Positions 36,701 through 45,500 of a stretch of 64,000 nucleotides of DNA are shown piece by piece. Positions within the stretch are counted from its first letter, which is position 1; every line of letters starts with the position of its first letter. Under the pieces are notes generated by a model. That model was not told the origin of the DNA. It did not search any database and saw only the letters and a list, made by a program, of their open reading frames with translations. The translations under genes were made by a program, and so were the position numbers. Source of the DNA: Parvularcula marina (GTDB lineage: Bacteria > Pseudomonadota > Alphaproteobacteria > Caulobacterales > Parvularculaceae); NCBI RefSeq assembly GCF_003399445.1, contig NZ_QUQO01000002.1:1-64000 (forward strand). The letters run 5' to 3'.

Positions 36701-38766
36701 AAGGTGTCGGTCGTGCTTTCACCAACGGCGAGGTAATCGAACATGCCATTGGGGTCGTAGTTGAACGTGCCATCGCCATTGCTGGTGATCAGCGCGCCGG
36801 CCATGCTGGATCCGTCAAAGGCGGTGACGCTGAACGTATCCCCCAGATCCGGGTCGTAATCATTGGAAAGGACATTCGCGGTGGTGAACGCCGTATCCTC
36901 ATCGGTCGCAAAGCCCATGCCGCTGTCGTCGACGGCGACAGGGGCGTCATTCACCCCACTGACAATTGTGGATACAACGGCCGTATCAACGCCGCCATTT
37001 CCATCCGATACCGTGATCGTCAGATCGAAGGTCAGGACATCTCCCGCCTGCAGGAACTGGAAGAGCGGGTCGCCATTCGCGTTATAGGTGAGCCAGATTG
37101 GGCCAGAGTCGGTTTCGCCGGCCTCGATGACGGTCGCGCCGCCCCTAATTTCGAAATGGGAGAGAATTTCTGCATCGCTGACAACGCCTGCCTTGTCTCC
37201 AGACTGGGTGACGCCGGTGATCGACGCCGTCACCACGTCATTGACGTCAACATCGGTGATCTGGAAGGCATTCGGAAAGCCCAAGGGAGACAAGTTGAAT
37301 AAGTCTTCGTCCGGAACATAGGCGTTCAGGATTGTAAGGTCAGGCGCATCATTCACGCCGGTGATGTTCACCGTAACAGTCGCTGTGTCGGTGCCGCCAT
37401 TTCCGTCGGATACGGTATAAGTGAACGTATCGGTCGCCGTCTCACCTACGGCGAGATGATCAAACATGCCGTTGGGATTGTAATTGAACGTGCCGTCGCC
37501 ATTGCTGGTGATCAGAGCGCCAGCCGCACTGGTCGCGTCAAATCCGCTGACGGACAGAACATCCCCCATATCGGCGTCGGTGTCATTGGCCAGCACATTC
37601 GCGGTGGTGAAGGTGGTGTCTTCATTCGTCGTGAACCCCATTCCGCTGTCATCGACCGCATCAGGATCATCGTTCTCGCCAGTGATGTTAAACGTCACGA
37701 TTATGCTGTCCGACGCGCCTTGCGAGTCTGTGGCGGTGACCGTGTAGGTCAGGGTCAGGACATCGCCGGCCTGCAGGAAATCGAACCGTGTCGGATCATT
37801 ATCCGTACCATGATTAAATCGGAACACACCGCTCGGAGATGTGGTTTCAGTCGCGTCGATCAAGGGGCCGCCGTCATTACTGACAAATTTTGCGATGCTA
37901 AGTAGAAGCGCATCACTCAAGACGCCCGCCTTGTCACCAGACTGCACGACATTGGTCACTGAGCCTGTCACCACATCGCTGACATCGACATCAGTAACTA
38001 CAAATGCCGGGCCGCCAATATTCCGGCCATTATTGTTTGCGCTTTCAGTACCGTTGATGGTCGTGGCCGCGCCAATTTGCGGAGCGTCATTCGCGCCGGT
38101 GATAGTCACGGTCACAGTCGCGGTATCTGTAGCGCCATTGCCGTCCGTAATCGTATAGGTGAAGGTGTCTGTCGCGGTCTCTCCCACGGCGAGGTATTCG
38201 AACTGTCCGTTCGGATTATAGGTGACGCTGGTGCCGTTATTCGTCACGGTGCCGCCATTGGCGCCTTGCGTTATGGCGGTCACTGCATTCCCGGTTCCGT
38301 CATCATTGGCGAGAACAGATATCGTTGTGCCGGCATCCTCTGAAGTGGAGGCGCTGTCATCCATGGCATCCGCAGCGCCGGGTACAATAGGAACAAAAAT
38401 ATCAGCATACGGAAAAGAAGTAATGATGGTGTTTGACGTAATCGTGAACGCTGATCCTGCATTGAACGTGTTATAGGCGATTTCATTCGTCGGAATGATA
38501 ATGCCGCCACTATTGCCGACACCAACCATCCACAGGCCCGTGCCGCCATTCGACATGGTGAAGGACCGCATTTCGAGGGGGCCGGCGTAAGCGCTCGGAC
38601 CAGCGGGGATGCCCACAAAGGTGAATTCATCACCCTGGCCGACATTGATATTTCCATCATCGGTCGGCGAGGACATGGCGTTACGCGGTCCGCCAAAAGG
38701 GGCGGGGGCCGCGGCAAAGGCGCTCCAGATGCTCTCAAACGTCGCCCAGACTACAAAATTGACCAT
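30772..38766 (-). CDS. Giant VCBS-repeat/FG-GAP propeller/RTX surface protein (2664 residues)
   Basis: Probably a type I-secreted adhesin. After an N-terminal domain of about 150 residues, VCBS/cadherin-like repeats recur (each ends FTYTxxDGNGxxDTATVTVT and ITGVNDAP). Near residues 1055-1555 lies a seven-repeat FG-GAP region (GDxNGDGIDDxxIGA), an integrin-alpha-like seven-bladed beta-propeller with Ca-binding loops, set within one VCBS unit. Two more VCBS repeats follow, then about 30 RTX nonapeptides (GGxGxDxxx) that fold on calcium outside the cell. The C-terminus (SDDFTKTELMDIFAEFLH) is an uncleaved-secretion-signal type. No N-terminal signal peptide. The ABC/MFP/TolC exporter is not in the window. 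A GC-rich palindrome lies 125 bases upstream. Role: adhesion or biofilm, by family. Confidence 0.85.
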   Translation of the reverse strand: MVNFVVWATFESIWSAFAAAPAPFGGPRNAMSSPTDDGNINVGQGDEFTFVGIPAGPSAYAGPLEMRSFTMSNGGTGLWMVGVGNSGGIIIPTNEIAYNTFNAGSAFTITSNTIITSFPYADIFVPIVPGAADAMDDSASTSEDAGTTISVLANDDGTGNAVTAITQGANGGTVTNNGTSVTYNPNGQFEYLAVGETATDTFTYTITDGNGATDTATVTVTITGANDAPQIGAATTINGTESANNNGRNIGGPAFVVTDVDVSDVVTGSVTNVVQSGDKAGVLSDALLLSIAKFVSNDGGPLIDATETTSPSGVFRFNHGTDNDPTRFDFLQAGDVLTLTYTVTATDSQGASDSIIVTFNITGENDDPDAVDDSGMGFTTNEDTTFTTANVLANDTDADMGDVLSVSGFDATSAAGALITSNGDGTFNYNPNGMFDHLAVGETATDTFTYTVSDGNGGTDTATVTVNITGVNDAPDLTILNAYVPDEDLFNLSPLGFPNAFQITDVDVNDVVTASITGVTQSGDKAGVVSDAEILSHFEIRGGATVIEAGETDSGPIWLTYNANGDPLFQFLQAGDVLTFDLTITVSDGNGGVDTAVVSTIVSGVNDAPVAVDDSGMGFATDEDTAFTTANVLSNDYDPDLGDTFSVTAFDGSSMAGALITSNGDGTFNYDPNGMFDYLAVGESTTDTFTYTITDNNGATDTATVTVTITGVNDAPMFTVPQGYMFTNTEDAFNAGFALGFPSMPDVLDVDVSDVVNLSITGVVQSGDKAGTLSNAQLLPYLSPASNPIIGAGVTEGEMVVFFSSGPGVFDFLQVGDQLELTYSLTATDSQGATDSVVLNLFINGVNDAPVAVDDSGMGFATDEDTAFTTANVLSNDYDPDMGDTFSVTAFDASSTAGALITSNGDGTFNYDPNGMFEYLGVGETATDTFTYTITDNNGATDTTTVTIEITGVNDAPTAQDDAFTTDEDNAVMGDVLVDNGNGPDTDTDGDPLTVNAVNGDEANVDQQITLASGALLTVNSDGTFTYDPNGQFDYLAVGESTTETFTYQVTDGGTVQTAGEFEQLILLSSLFAANGGDGSLGFVINGPQERSEAGVSVSAAGDFNGDGIDDFIIGAPNYSNDNDSAGSAFIVFGTDMGFDPAFELSSIDGTNGIELRGINVDDRTGFSVSNAGDVNGDGIDDVIVGAYVAAPNGALSGKTYVVFGTTSPLGPVLDLSTLNGTNGFVLNGANGFDLSGISVSGGGDVNNDGFSDLIVGANFADSNGFAENGKTYVVFGGNSFGASVELSSLNGANGFAVNGANANFDLSGNAVSNAGDVNADGIDDIVISGIAGRYYVVFGSDQPFSSTIDVSGLNGTNGFTFTGGTSFRNGVSASNAGDINGDGIDDIVVGTGRVNSGTGEAYVIFGQAGAFSSTIDASSLNGTNGFIFRGLAQFENLGESVSYAGDINGDGYDDLLIGAYGAGSSFSDGQTYVLFGKAGGFSALYTRADLDGTNGFIIQGGGGAGRIGDAISAAGDVNGDGIDDLLIGARSGTPNGILSGQSYVLFGRATFDAVVDTATVTVTVTGVNDAPTANVDVAMADEDNPTAPIDVLGNDTDPDTSDVLTVSSVDDSGTTGSVTLNMDSTVTYDPNGQFEYLAVGETATDTFEYTVSDGNGGFDTATVTVTISGVNDVPTANDDMAVTDEDNPSAPINVLSNDTDPDTSDVLTVDSFDDSATIGSVTLNVDGTFTYDPNGQFEYLAVGETATDTFEYTVSDGNGGFDTATVTVTIKGVNDAPEAEDDYCYSPVGEIIAGNVLDNDTDVDASDVLTTSLVSDVSHGTLTLNSDGSFTYVADSGFKGVDQFTYLVDDGNGGTDTATVTLVTGTFNGGVIIGDDTAETFPGLGEDLYGSDRIDGRGGNDLIYALTGDDDVTAGSGDDTVAAGKGDDLVKGQGGDDIIVGDAAGKDIFKGPDGNDTLEGNAGNDKIAGQGGDDSIEGGDDDDELQGNDGVDTIRGGKGDDLISGGAERDRLYGNAGNDEICGDEGDDIIRAGFGDDLVFGDNGADRLVGEDGNDTMLGGNGRDTMRGGNDDDLLFGGAGIDSIKGDAGNDIIVGGDETGRGDDITGNDGDDLIFGEGGEDNLQGSDGQDTILGGIGADDIDGGKDEDILFGEDGNDDIDGSAGDDKIFGGAGDDNLNGNDDDDFIEGEDGADDIRGGHGNDTMLGGNGADSISGSDAFDVEPGFFGDDGDDKIFGENGNDVLEGVNGNDFIDGGNHDDTISGGNGDDILRGEDGFDVISGDAGDDQIDGGASADTLLGGEGLDTILGADGNDSIEGGVDDDCLDGEGGDDYVAGGAGNDMIDGSAGDDVLYGNAGNDVLQGGSGNDIVHGNDGDDFIDGGSDNGFQSVEVIDGVLTYTGGDNLFGGAGNDTLFGNNGDDALYGGDGDDLLFGGADGANFNVYYGGMHDDTLVSGSGTDIMYGEEGADDFVFEILVTTDASGNITDITGNFGVDFIVDFDGNQEDQICFDIVLTDGSVGSFSAADFFEALDDFTTLGSIDALIAAGPFAEMPTLMTDNGLSITFSDGSILSILDVSPNTNFELDEVLSLNPFADTPKNFQGFWQTDEEVLTYGFDKYDEPFVPGVDKTIMDMDRPVMEVGPFDIPSDDFTKTELMDIFAEFLH

Positions 38767-39120
38767 TTTAGAATTCTCCCCAAATTCTTCGCCGCGAACG
38801 AATTTCCGTTATCGGTCAGGGAGTTGTCTCCAGACACTCCCCCAAAAACTGCAGACTCGCCAAGAGTGTAGCTGATCGGGTTTTGCCGCTCCCCCCATTT
38901 GGGGGGGCGGCACTGCTGAAAGGCGCAAATACAGTAGGAAAATCGAGAGCTGGAGAGGTTGTCTGGGGAACTGCTCAGCTCAATGCCCGCATTTGGCATC
39001 AAGCGGGCGAGAAACGTTGGTCACGAAAGGCGATTTTGTCGTTAGCTAGGGTGAAAGCCGCGCAGGGCGCGACAAGTCTTTTTCAGGACGAGTAGCGCGT
39101 TCTATTTGAGCTCTTTCTGC
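38767..39120. other. Adhesin promoter region
   Basis: About 350 bases between the adhesin start and the peptidase stop, with no gene seen. It carries the C6-ATTT-G7 palindrome at 38891-38907 and an A/T-rich GAATTCTAAAATG leader with GGGGAGAA as ribosome binding site. Confidence 0.5.
38891..38907. promoter_or_regulatory. C6-ATTT-G6 palindrome upstream of the first giant adhesin
   Basis: CCCCCCATTTGGGGGGG is a near-perfect palindrome centred about 130 bases before the start codon. The same element (C6-AAAT-G6) lies 89 bases before the second giant VCBS/RTX gene at 55851-55866. Likely a shared protein-binding site; the regulator is unknown. Confidence 0.55.
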
Positions 39121-39858
39121 TCAACTCCATTTCGGCGCTTCACGCATCTTGGTGAAGGCTTCACGCAAGGCTGCCGACCATGCATCGCTGAAAGCATGGA
39201 AATTCTTGTCGTCCGCTTCGATCCGCCGACGGACGGAAAATTCGAGTGCGCCATTCGGGATCACGGCCACATCAAGCGGCATGCCGACCGACAGGTTCGA
39301 GCGAAGGGTTGAGTCCATCGAGACGAGACAGGCGGTCACGCCATCCTCGATTGAGGAGTCCGAAGTGATGACGCGGTCAATGATCGGCTTGCCATATTTG
39401 AACTCGCCGAGCTGGAAGAAGGGGGTGTCTTCGGTCGCCTCGATATAGTTCCCGGCCGAATAGATCATGAAGAGCCGCGGTTCGGCCCCGGCGCGCTGGC
39501 CAGCGAGGATCATCGTGGCCGCGCTTGATTCATTCATGCCGGTCAGGCCCGGGCCCCACTGGTTTTGTTGGCCCTGCATCAGCCCGCCGAGGAGAGCTGC
39601 CGCGCGCGACATGGTCGGCACGTTTAAAAGGGTGTCGCCCTGATGATTGGGATCGTCGATCGCTTCCTGGATCTGGGCGATCACAGCTTGGGTGACGGCG
39701 AGGTTGCCCGCGGTCATGATCGCCATGGCCCGGTCACCGGGGACGGTCCAGGTGAACATCTTGCCGAACCGGGCGATGTTATCGACCCCGGCATTGGTCC
39801 TTGTATCGGACAGAAGAACCAGCCCGGCCTTCAATTTGAGGGCTACGCAATACGTCAT
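39121..39858 (-). CDS. Anbu-type proteasome-like peptidase
   Basis: 245 residues. MTYCVALKLKAGLVLLSDTR is the N-terminus of COG3484 proteasome-type proteases (Anbu, ancestral beta subunit), with Thr2 as predicted nucleophile after Met removal and Asp18/Arg20 nearby (SDTRTNAG). The length fits the family (about 240-250). It lies in the classical Anbu neighbourhood: alpha-E protein, circularly permuted ATP-grasp and transglutaminase. Anbu assembles into open helical or ring particles; peptidase activity has been hard to show and the substrate is unknown. The gene follows the alpha-E gene on the same strand after about 115 bases. Confidence 0.9.
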   Translation of the reverse strand: MTYCVALKLKAGLVLLSDTRTNAGVDNIARFGKMFTWTVPGDRAMAIMTAGNLAVTQAVIAQIQEAIDDPNHQGDTLLNVPTMSRAAALLGGLMQGQQNQWGPGLTGMNESSAATMILAGQRAGAEPRLFMIYSAGNYIEATEDTPFFQLGEFKYGKPIIDRVITSDSSIEDGVTACLVSMDSTLRSNLSVGMPLDVAVIPNGALEFSVRRRIEADDKNFHAFSDAWSAALREAFTKMREAPKWS

Positions 39859-39973
39859 TGATGAGAACTTTCGAGTGGAATGGGGCGCTCGGCTGAGCCG
39901 CGGCGCGCATTCATCAAGTAGGTACCCTTAACTCCCAGCGTCAACGGTGCCGCCACGCTGAATTATACACTTC

Positions 39974-41005
39974 TCAGGACATGGCCTGATTCAGGGACTG
40001 TTCCGAGACCTCATCTAAATCTTCGTCTTCCGGCTTGGGGTCAATGGGCAGCGCCATATTGGTAAAATGATAATCGCGCCCAATCTGGGAGGACAGCCAG
40101 TTATTGCGTGCGATGAAACGGGTGAGGAATTCGTGCAGGCCGCTTTCGATGACCGCTTCGGCATCATTCTGGCTCAATTCCGTCGCTATACTGGCGCAGA
40201 TTTCATGGCAGTCGTGGCGTTCAGCATAGAGCCGGGCGAGGCGGTTGAGGTGCTCTGTGATATTCTCGATGCAGAAAGCGAGCGAGCGCGGGCTCCGTGT
40301 GTTCAGCACCAGAAAGTCGATCATGTTCTCAAGATCATAACCGCCGCCATAGACCCAGTTATACGCGCGGGCTGAGGAGGTCGCGCGCAGGATCACGGCC
40401 CAGTGATAGGTGTCAATCGGGCTGTCGGCGGCGTCTTCGGGCTGGGTCAGCGCGAAATATTCGACATCGAGAAGGCGGGCGGTACAGTCGGCGCGCTCGA
40501 CAAAGGTTCCCAGACGGAGGAAATCGTAAGTATCATTCCTCAGGATCGTTGAATCGGCGACCCCGCGGAAAAGGGCACATTTCTGCTTGACCGTATCAAG
40601 GAAGGGCAGGAGGCGTCCGTCACCCGGTTCAATCGGGCCGGTGCCGAGCAGGCTGTGCCAGAACTCGTTGATGGCTTCCCACATGTCGATGGTCATCGCC
40701 GTGCGGATCGAACGGGCATTGGCACGAGCGGCAGCAATCGCCGAATAGATCGAGGACGGATTATCCTGCGAGAATGCCATATGCGCGACGGTATTCAGCT
40801 GGTTCAGCTCGGTATGCTGTTCCTTGAATGTGTGCAGGACCCCGGCGGCGGAGAGGATTGCCTCCCATGGCGGCGGCTGGTCGGCAACGCGCGGAATGGC
40901 GCTCATCCGTTTCCCGCTTTCAAGCAGGCGGGCCATGTTTTCTGCCCGCTCAACATAGCGGCCAATCCAGTAGAGATTTTCAGCAGTCCGGCTCAGCAGT
41001 GCCAT
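39974..41005 (-). CDS. Alpha-E domain protein of the Anbu operon
   Basis: 343 residues starting MALLSRTAENLYWIGRYVER, then AENMARLLE, the conserved start of the all-helical alpha-E (DUF403) family. It includes YDFLRLGTFVERADCTARLL and SRDY-type C-terminal helices. The start follows the ATP-grasp stop by one base and has GGGAG, so the two are coupled. In related clusters alpha-E proteins accompany ATP-grasp peptide ligases and may help form or process a peptide-like product with the transglutaminase. Mechanism unknown. Confidence 0.9.
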   Translation of the reverse strand: MALLSRTAENLYWIGRYVERAENMARLLESGKRMSAIPRVADQPPPWEAILSAAGVLHTFKEQHTELNQLNTVAHMAFSQDNPSSIYSAIAAARANARSIRTAMTIDMWEAINEFWHSLLGTGPIEPGDGRLLPFLDTVKQKCALFRGVADSTILRNDTYDFLRLGTFVERADCTARLLDVEYFALTQPEDAADSPIDTYHWAVILRATSSARAYNWVYGGGYDLENMIDFLVLNTRSPRSLAFCIENITEHLNRLARLYAERHDCHEICASIATELSQNDAEAVIESGLHEFLTRFIARNNWLSSQIGRDYHFTNMALPIDPKPEDEDLDEVSEQSLNQAMS

Positions 41006-41006
41006 T

Positions 41007-42428
41007 TTACTCTCCCTTGAGGACCCAAGTGTCTTTCACTCCGCCCCCCTGGCTTGAATTGACGACCAGCGAGCCCTCACGCATCGCCACACGGGTCAGC
41101 CCGCCCGGCGTGAGGGAGACTGTCATCTCTCCGTTTTTCGATCCCACAAGAGCGAAGGGCCGCAAGTCAACATGGCGCGGCGCGATGTCGCCTTTCGCAA
41201 GGGTGGGGCAGGTCGACAGATCCAGCGTCGGCTGGGCGATATATCCCTTCGGGTTCTTCTCGATCGCCTTGGCGAAGACCGCGCGCTGCTCATCAGTCGC
41301 ATGCGGACCAATCAGCAGGCCATAGCCGCCCGATCCGTGGACTTCCTTGACGACCAGCTCGTCGAGCTTCGAGAGGACATGCGCGCGCTCGGCCGCATCG
41401 CTGCATTTCCAGGTCGGTACATTCGACAGGATCGGCTCCTCATCGAAGTAAAACCGCACCATGTCCGGCACATAAGTATAGACCGCCTTGTCATCGGCGA
41501 TGCCGGCACCCGGCGCACTGATCAGGGTGACGCTGCCTTTCTCGAAAGCATCGATCAGGCCAGGGACACCGAGGATTGAATCCGGGTCGAACCGCTGGGG
41601 GTCAAGATATTTGTCGTCGATCCGGCGATAAATGACATCCACTCGCTGCGGCCCGCAGGTCGTCCGCATATAGACAAGGCCATCTTCCGTATAAAGATCA
41701 GGACCTTCGACCAGTTCCACGCCCATCTCGTCGGCGAGGAAGCCATGCTCGTAAAAGGCGCTGTTAAACGGACCCGGTGTTAGAACGACGATGGTCGGCT
41801 CGCCTTCGCAGAGCGGCGGCTTCACGCTGCGCAGGGTCTCGCGCAGCTGGGAGGGATAGGTGTCGACCGGCAGGACGTGGTTATCTTCGAACAGTTCGGG
41901 GAACAGCCGGATCATGATCTCGCGGTTCTCCAGCATATAGGAGACACCGGAGGGCGTGCGGCAATTATCCTCAAGGACGTAGAATTCTTCCGGCCCTGTA
42001 CGGACGATGTCGATGCCAATAATATGGCTGTAGATCCCTTGCGGCGGATCAATGCCCTTCATCGCAGGCAAATAGGCATCATTCTGATAGATGAGGTCCT
42101 CGGGGATGATGCCGGCCTTGATAATCTCCGCATCGTGATAAACATCCCAGATGAACCGGTTGAGGACGCGGGCCCGCTGGTCGATCCCTTTGGAGAGGGT
42201 CTCCCATTCGCTATTGGTGAAAATGCGCGGGAAGATGTCGAACGGGATCAGGCGCTCAGGGTCACCGCCTTCGCCATAGACAGAGAACGTGATGCCGACC
42301 TTCCGGAAGATGGTCTCGGCTTCATCACGTTTCTGCTGGAGGATTTTCGCCCCGGTCTTCTCAATCCAGGTATTGATTGTCTTGTACGGGGTACGGACCG
42401 CAGCACTCGGTCCCATTTCATCAAACAT
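41007..42428 (-). CDS. Circularly permuted ATP-grasp (type 2) protein
   Basis: 473 residues from ATG 42428 (MFDEMGPSAAVRTPYKTINT), chosen for AGGA just upstream and for family agreement; the open frame extends 35 codons further without support. Features are RVLNRFIWDVYHDAEIIKAG, IDIVRTGPEEFYVLEDNCRT, PSGVSYMLENR and KEVHGSGGYGLLIGP, a glycine-rich ATP-binding loop. COG2308-type proteins carry out ATP-dependent carboxylate-amine ligation by inference. First gene of the minus-strand Anbu operon and divergent from the transglutaminase gene 134 bases away, so a shared promoter region is likely. Confidence 0.9.
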   Translation of the reverse strand: MFDEMGPSAAVRTPYKTINTWIEKTGAKILQQKRDEAETIFRKVGITFSVYGEGGDPERLIPFDIFPRIFTNSEWETLSKGIDQRARVLNRFIWDVYHDAEIIKAGIIPEDLIYQNDAYLPAMKGIDPPQGIYSHIIGIDIVRTGPEEFYVLEDNCRTPSGVSYMLENREIMIRLFPELFEDNHVLPVDTYPSQLRETLRSVKPPLCEGEPTIVVLTPGPFNSAFYEHGFLADEMGVELVEGPDLYTEDGLVYMRTTCGPQRVDVIYRRIDDKYLDPQRFDPDSILGVPGLIDAFEKGSVTLISAPGAGIADDKAVYTYVPDMVRFYFDEEPILSNVPTWKCSDAAERAHVLSKLDELVVKEVHGSGGYGLLIGPHATDEQRAVFAKAIEKNPKGYIAQPTLDLSTCPTLAKGDIAPRHVDLRPFALVGSKNGEMTVSLTPGGLTRVAMREGSLVVNSSQGGGVKDTWVLKGE

Positions 42429-42562
42429 GTTTCCTGCGTTTATTTTTGCACCGCGAAAACTTTCGCACATTTCTGTTAGTTGTGCGAGATAGTTAGCAGA
42501 GCCTTGAGCGGTTCTGTGTAAAAAAGTGCACATAAACTAGCGAAGCTGGAAAGGGCTGGCCC

Positions 42563-45500
42563 ATGAGCATCGACGTCGCGCTGACGCATCGTACGCGTTA
42601 CGTATATGACAAGGCGATCTCGATGGGATCGCAGATTGTCAGACTGCGCCCGGCACCCCATTCACGCACGCATGTGAAGTCCTTCGGCTTGAAGATCACG
42701 CCGGAGGAGCACTTCCTCAACTGGCAACAGGACCCGTTCGGCAATTACCTCGCCCGGCTGGTGATCCCTGAGAAAACCAAGAGCTTCGAGGTCGTCGTCG
42801 ATCTGGTTGCGGATCTCTCGCCCATCAACCCGTTTGATTTCTTCCTTGAAGAAGAGGCGAGTGAGACGCCTTTTGCCTATGACAAGGGGCTCTTGAAGGA
42901 ACTCGCGCCCTATCTTGAGCTGATCGAGGGCGGCTCGTTGTTCGAGCGGCTCGTTGTTGAAGAGCGCCGCAATTTCCAGAAGGGCGACGGTACGATTGAT
43001 TTCTTTGTCGGGATCAATCAGCGGCTGGAACAGGCGATCCGCTACACGACGCGGATGGAGCCGGGTGTCCAGACGCCGGAGGAAACCCTCAAGCTGGCGG
43101 TCGGCTCGTGCAGGGATTCGGCCTGGCTGATGGTCGCGCTGATGCGGCGGCTCGGCATCGCGGCGCGGTTCGTCTCGGGCTATCTGATCCAGCTGAAGGC
43201 GGATGAAAAATCTCTCGAGGGGCCATCCGGGCCGGAAGAGGATTTCACCGATCTTCACGCGTGGACGGAAGTCTACCTGCCCGGCGCGGGCTGGGTCGGG
43301 CTTGATCCGACCTCGGGGCTTTTTGCGGGCGAGGGGCATATCCCGCTCGCGGCCACCCCGTCACCGCAGAGCGCCGCGCCGATCTCCGGCGGGCATGAGC
43401 CAGCCGAGGTCGAGTTCGATTTCGAGATGTCGGTCACGCGGGTCTATGAGACGACACGGGTGACGAGCCCGATGAGCGAAAATCAGTGGGCGGCGATCCG
43501 CGAGGCGGGTGAGAAGATCGATGAGCGCCTAAACCGGAATGATGTGCGCCTGACCATGGGCGGTGAGCCGACTTTCGTGGCCTCAACTGATCGCGATGCG
43601 GAAGAATGGAATATCGACGCCGTCGGCCCGACCAAGCGGATCTATGCCGACAAGCTCATCCGCAAGTTCCGCGACCGATTCGCGCCGGGCGGGCTTTTGC
43701 AATATGGGCAGGGCAAATGGTATCCGGGTGAGCAATTGCCGCGCTGGGCCTTCGCGCTTTACTGGCGGCGGGACCATGTGCCGCTGTGGCAGGACCCTTC
43801 GCTGATCGCGACGGAGAACGGCCCGCGCGAAGCTGGCGCGCCGGAGGCGGAGCGTTTCATGTCGACGCTCTGCGGAGCGCTCGGCATTGATGAGGATTAT
43901 GCTCAGCCGGCCTTTGAGGATCCGGCGGCCTATCTTTTTCAGGAATCGAAGCTGCCGCCCAATGTCGATCCGCTCGACAACAAGCTCGAAGATCCTGAAT
44001 CGCGGGCGCGCCTCGCCAAGGTGTTCGACCGGGGGCTGAGTACCCCTGCCGCTTTCGTCCTGCCAATTCAGGTACAGCAAGGGCGGGCGAGAGCCTCGCG
44101 CGCCTGCCGCTGGGTCAGTGAAAAATGGAAAACCCGCCGGGGAAGGATTTATCTTAATCCGGGGGACAGCCCGTCCGGCTTCCGCCTGCCGCTGACGTCG
44201 CTGACCTATCTTGATCCAAGACGGCGGCCCGATGTCTATCCGCTTGATCCGTTTGCCGCGCGCGGCGCGCTCCCGGCGCGCGAGCCGACCATGCAGCGGC
44301 CGATGGGGGCGGGGGGCGATGCCCTACCGCCAGAGAATTTGCCCGATGAGATCGAGCCTGACTGGCCTGATATGATGGATGTCGAGCCGGGCATGGCCTT
44401 TTATGGCTCAGGGCCTTTCATCCGTACCGCGATGACGGTCGAGCCGCGGGACGGCGTGGTCTGCGTTTTCCTGCCGCCGGTCCGCTCCGGCGATGAGTTT
44501 GCCGACCTGATCGCGGCGATTGAGGAGACCTCCGAGGCTACCGGCCTGCCGATCCAGATCGAGGGCTATTCTCCGCCGCCGGATCACCGGATCGATGTCA
44601 TCAAGGTGACCCCCGATCCAGGCGTCATTGAGGTCAATATCCATCCCGCCCATTCATGGCGCGAGCAGGTCGATGTGACCCGCTCGGTTTATGAAGCGGC
44701 GCGGGAATGCGGGCTTGAGGCCTCGAAATTCATGATTGATGGACGCCCGACGGGCTCGGGCGGCGGCGCGCATATTGTGGTCGGCGGCGCGACCCCGGCG
44801 GACAGCCCCTTCCTGCGGCGCCCGGACGTTCTCGCCTCGATCATCCGCTACTGGCAGAACCATCCGTCTTTGTCCTATTTCTTCTCCGGCCTCTTCATCG
44901 GCCCGACGAGCCAAGCCCCGAGGCTGGATGAGGCGCGTCAGGAATCGCTGTTCGAGATGGAGATTGCGCTCTCCAAAGTGCCCAATCCGCTGGCTTCGTC
45001 AGGCGCGGACTGCCCGCCCTGGCTGGTGGACCGGCTGTTCCGGCATCTCTTGACCGATGTCACAGGGAACACCCACCGCGCGGAGATCTGCATCGACAAG
45101 CTCTTCTCGCCGGATGGGCCGACCGGGCGGCTGGGCCTTGTTGAATTCCGCAGTTTCGAGATGCCGCCACATTACCGGATGAACCTTGCCCAGCAGCTAT
45201 TGCTCCGGGCTCTGATCGCCTGGTTCTGGGAGAAACCCTATGAGGGCGGTCTGACCCGCCACGGCACGTTGCTGCATGACAAATTCATGCTGCCTTACTT
45301 CCTCAAACAGGATCTTGCTGAGGTCATGTCCGATGTCTCGCGCGGCACGGGGATCGCCTTTGATCCGGGCTGGTTCGATGCGCAATATGAGTTCCGTTTC
45401 CCGAAACTCGGCGAGCATGAGATCGAAGGCACCCATATCGAGCTGCGCGCGGCGCTCGAGCCGTGGCATGTCCTTGGTGAAGAGGGCACGGTCGGCGGTA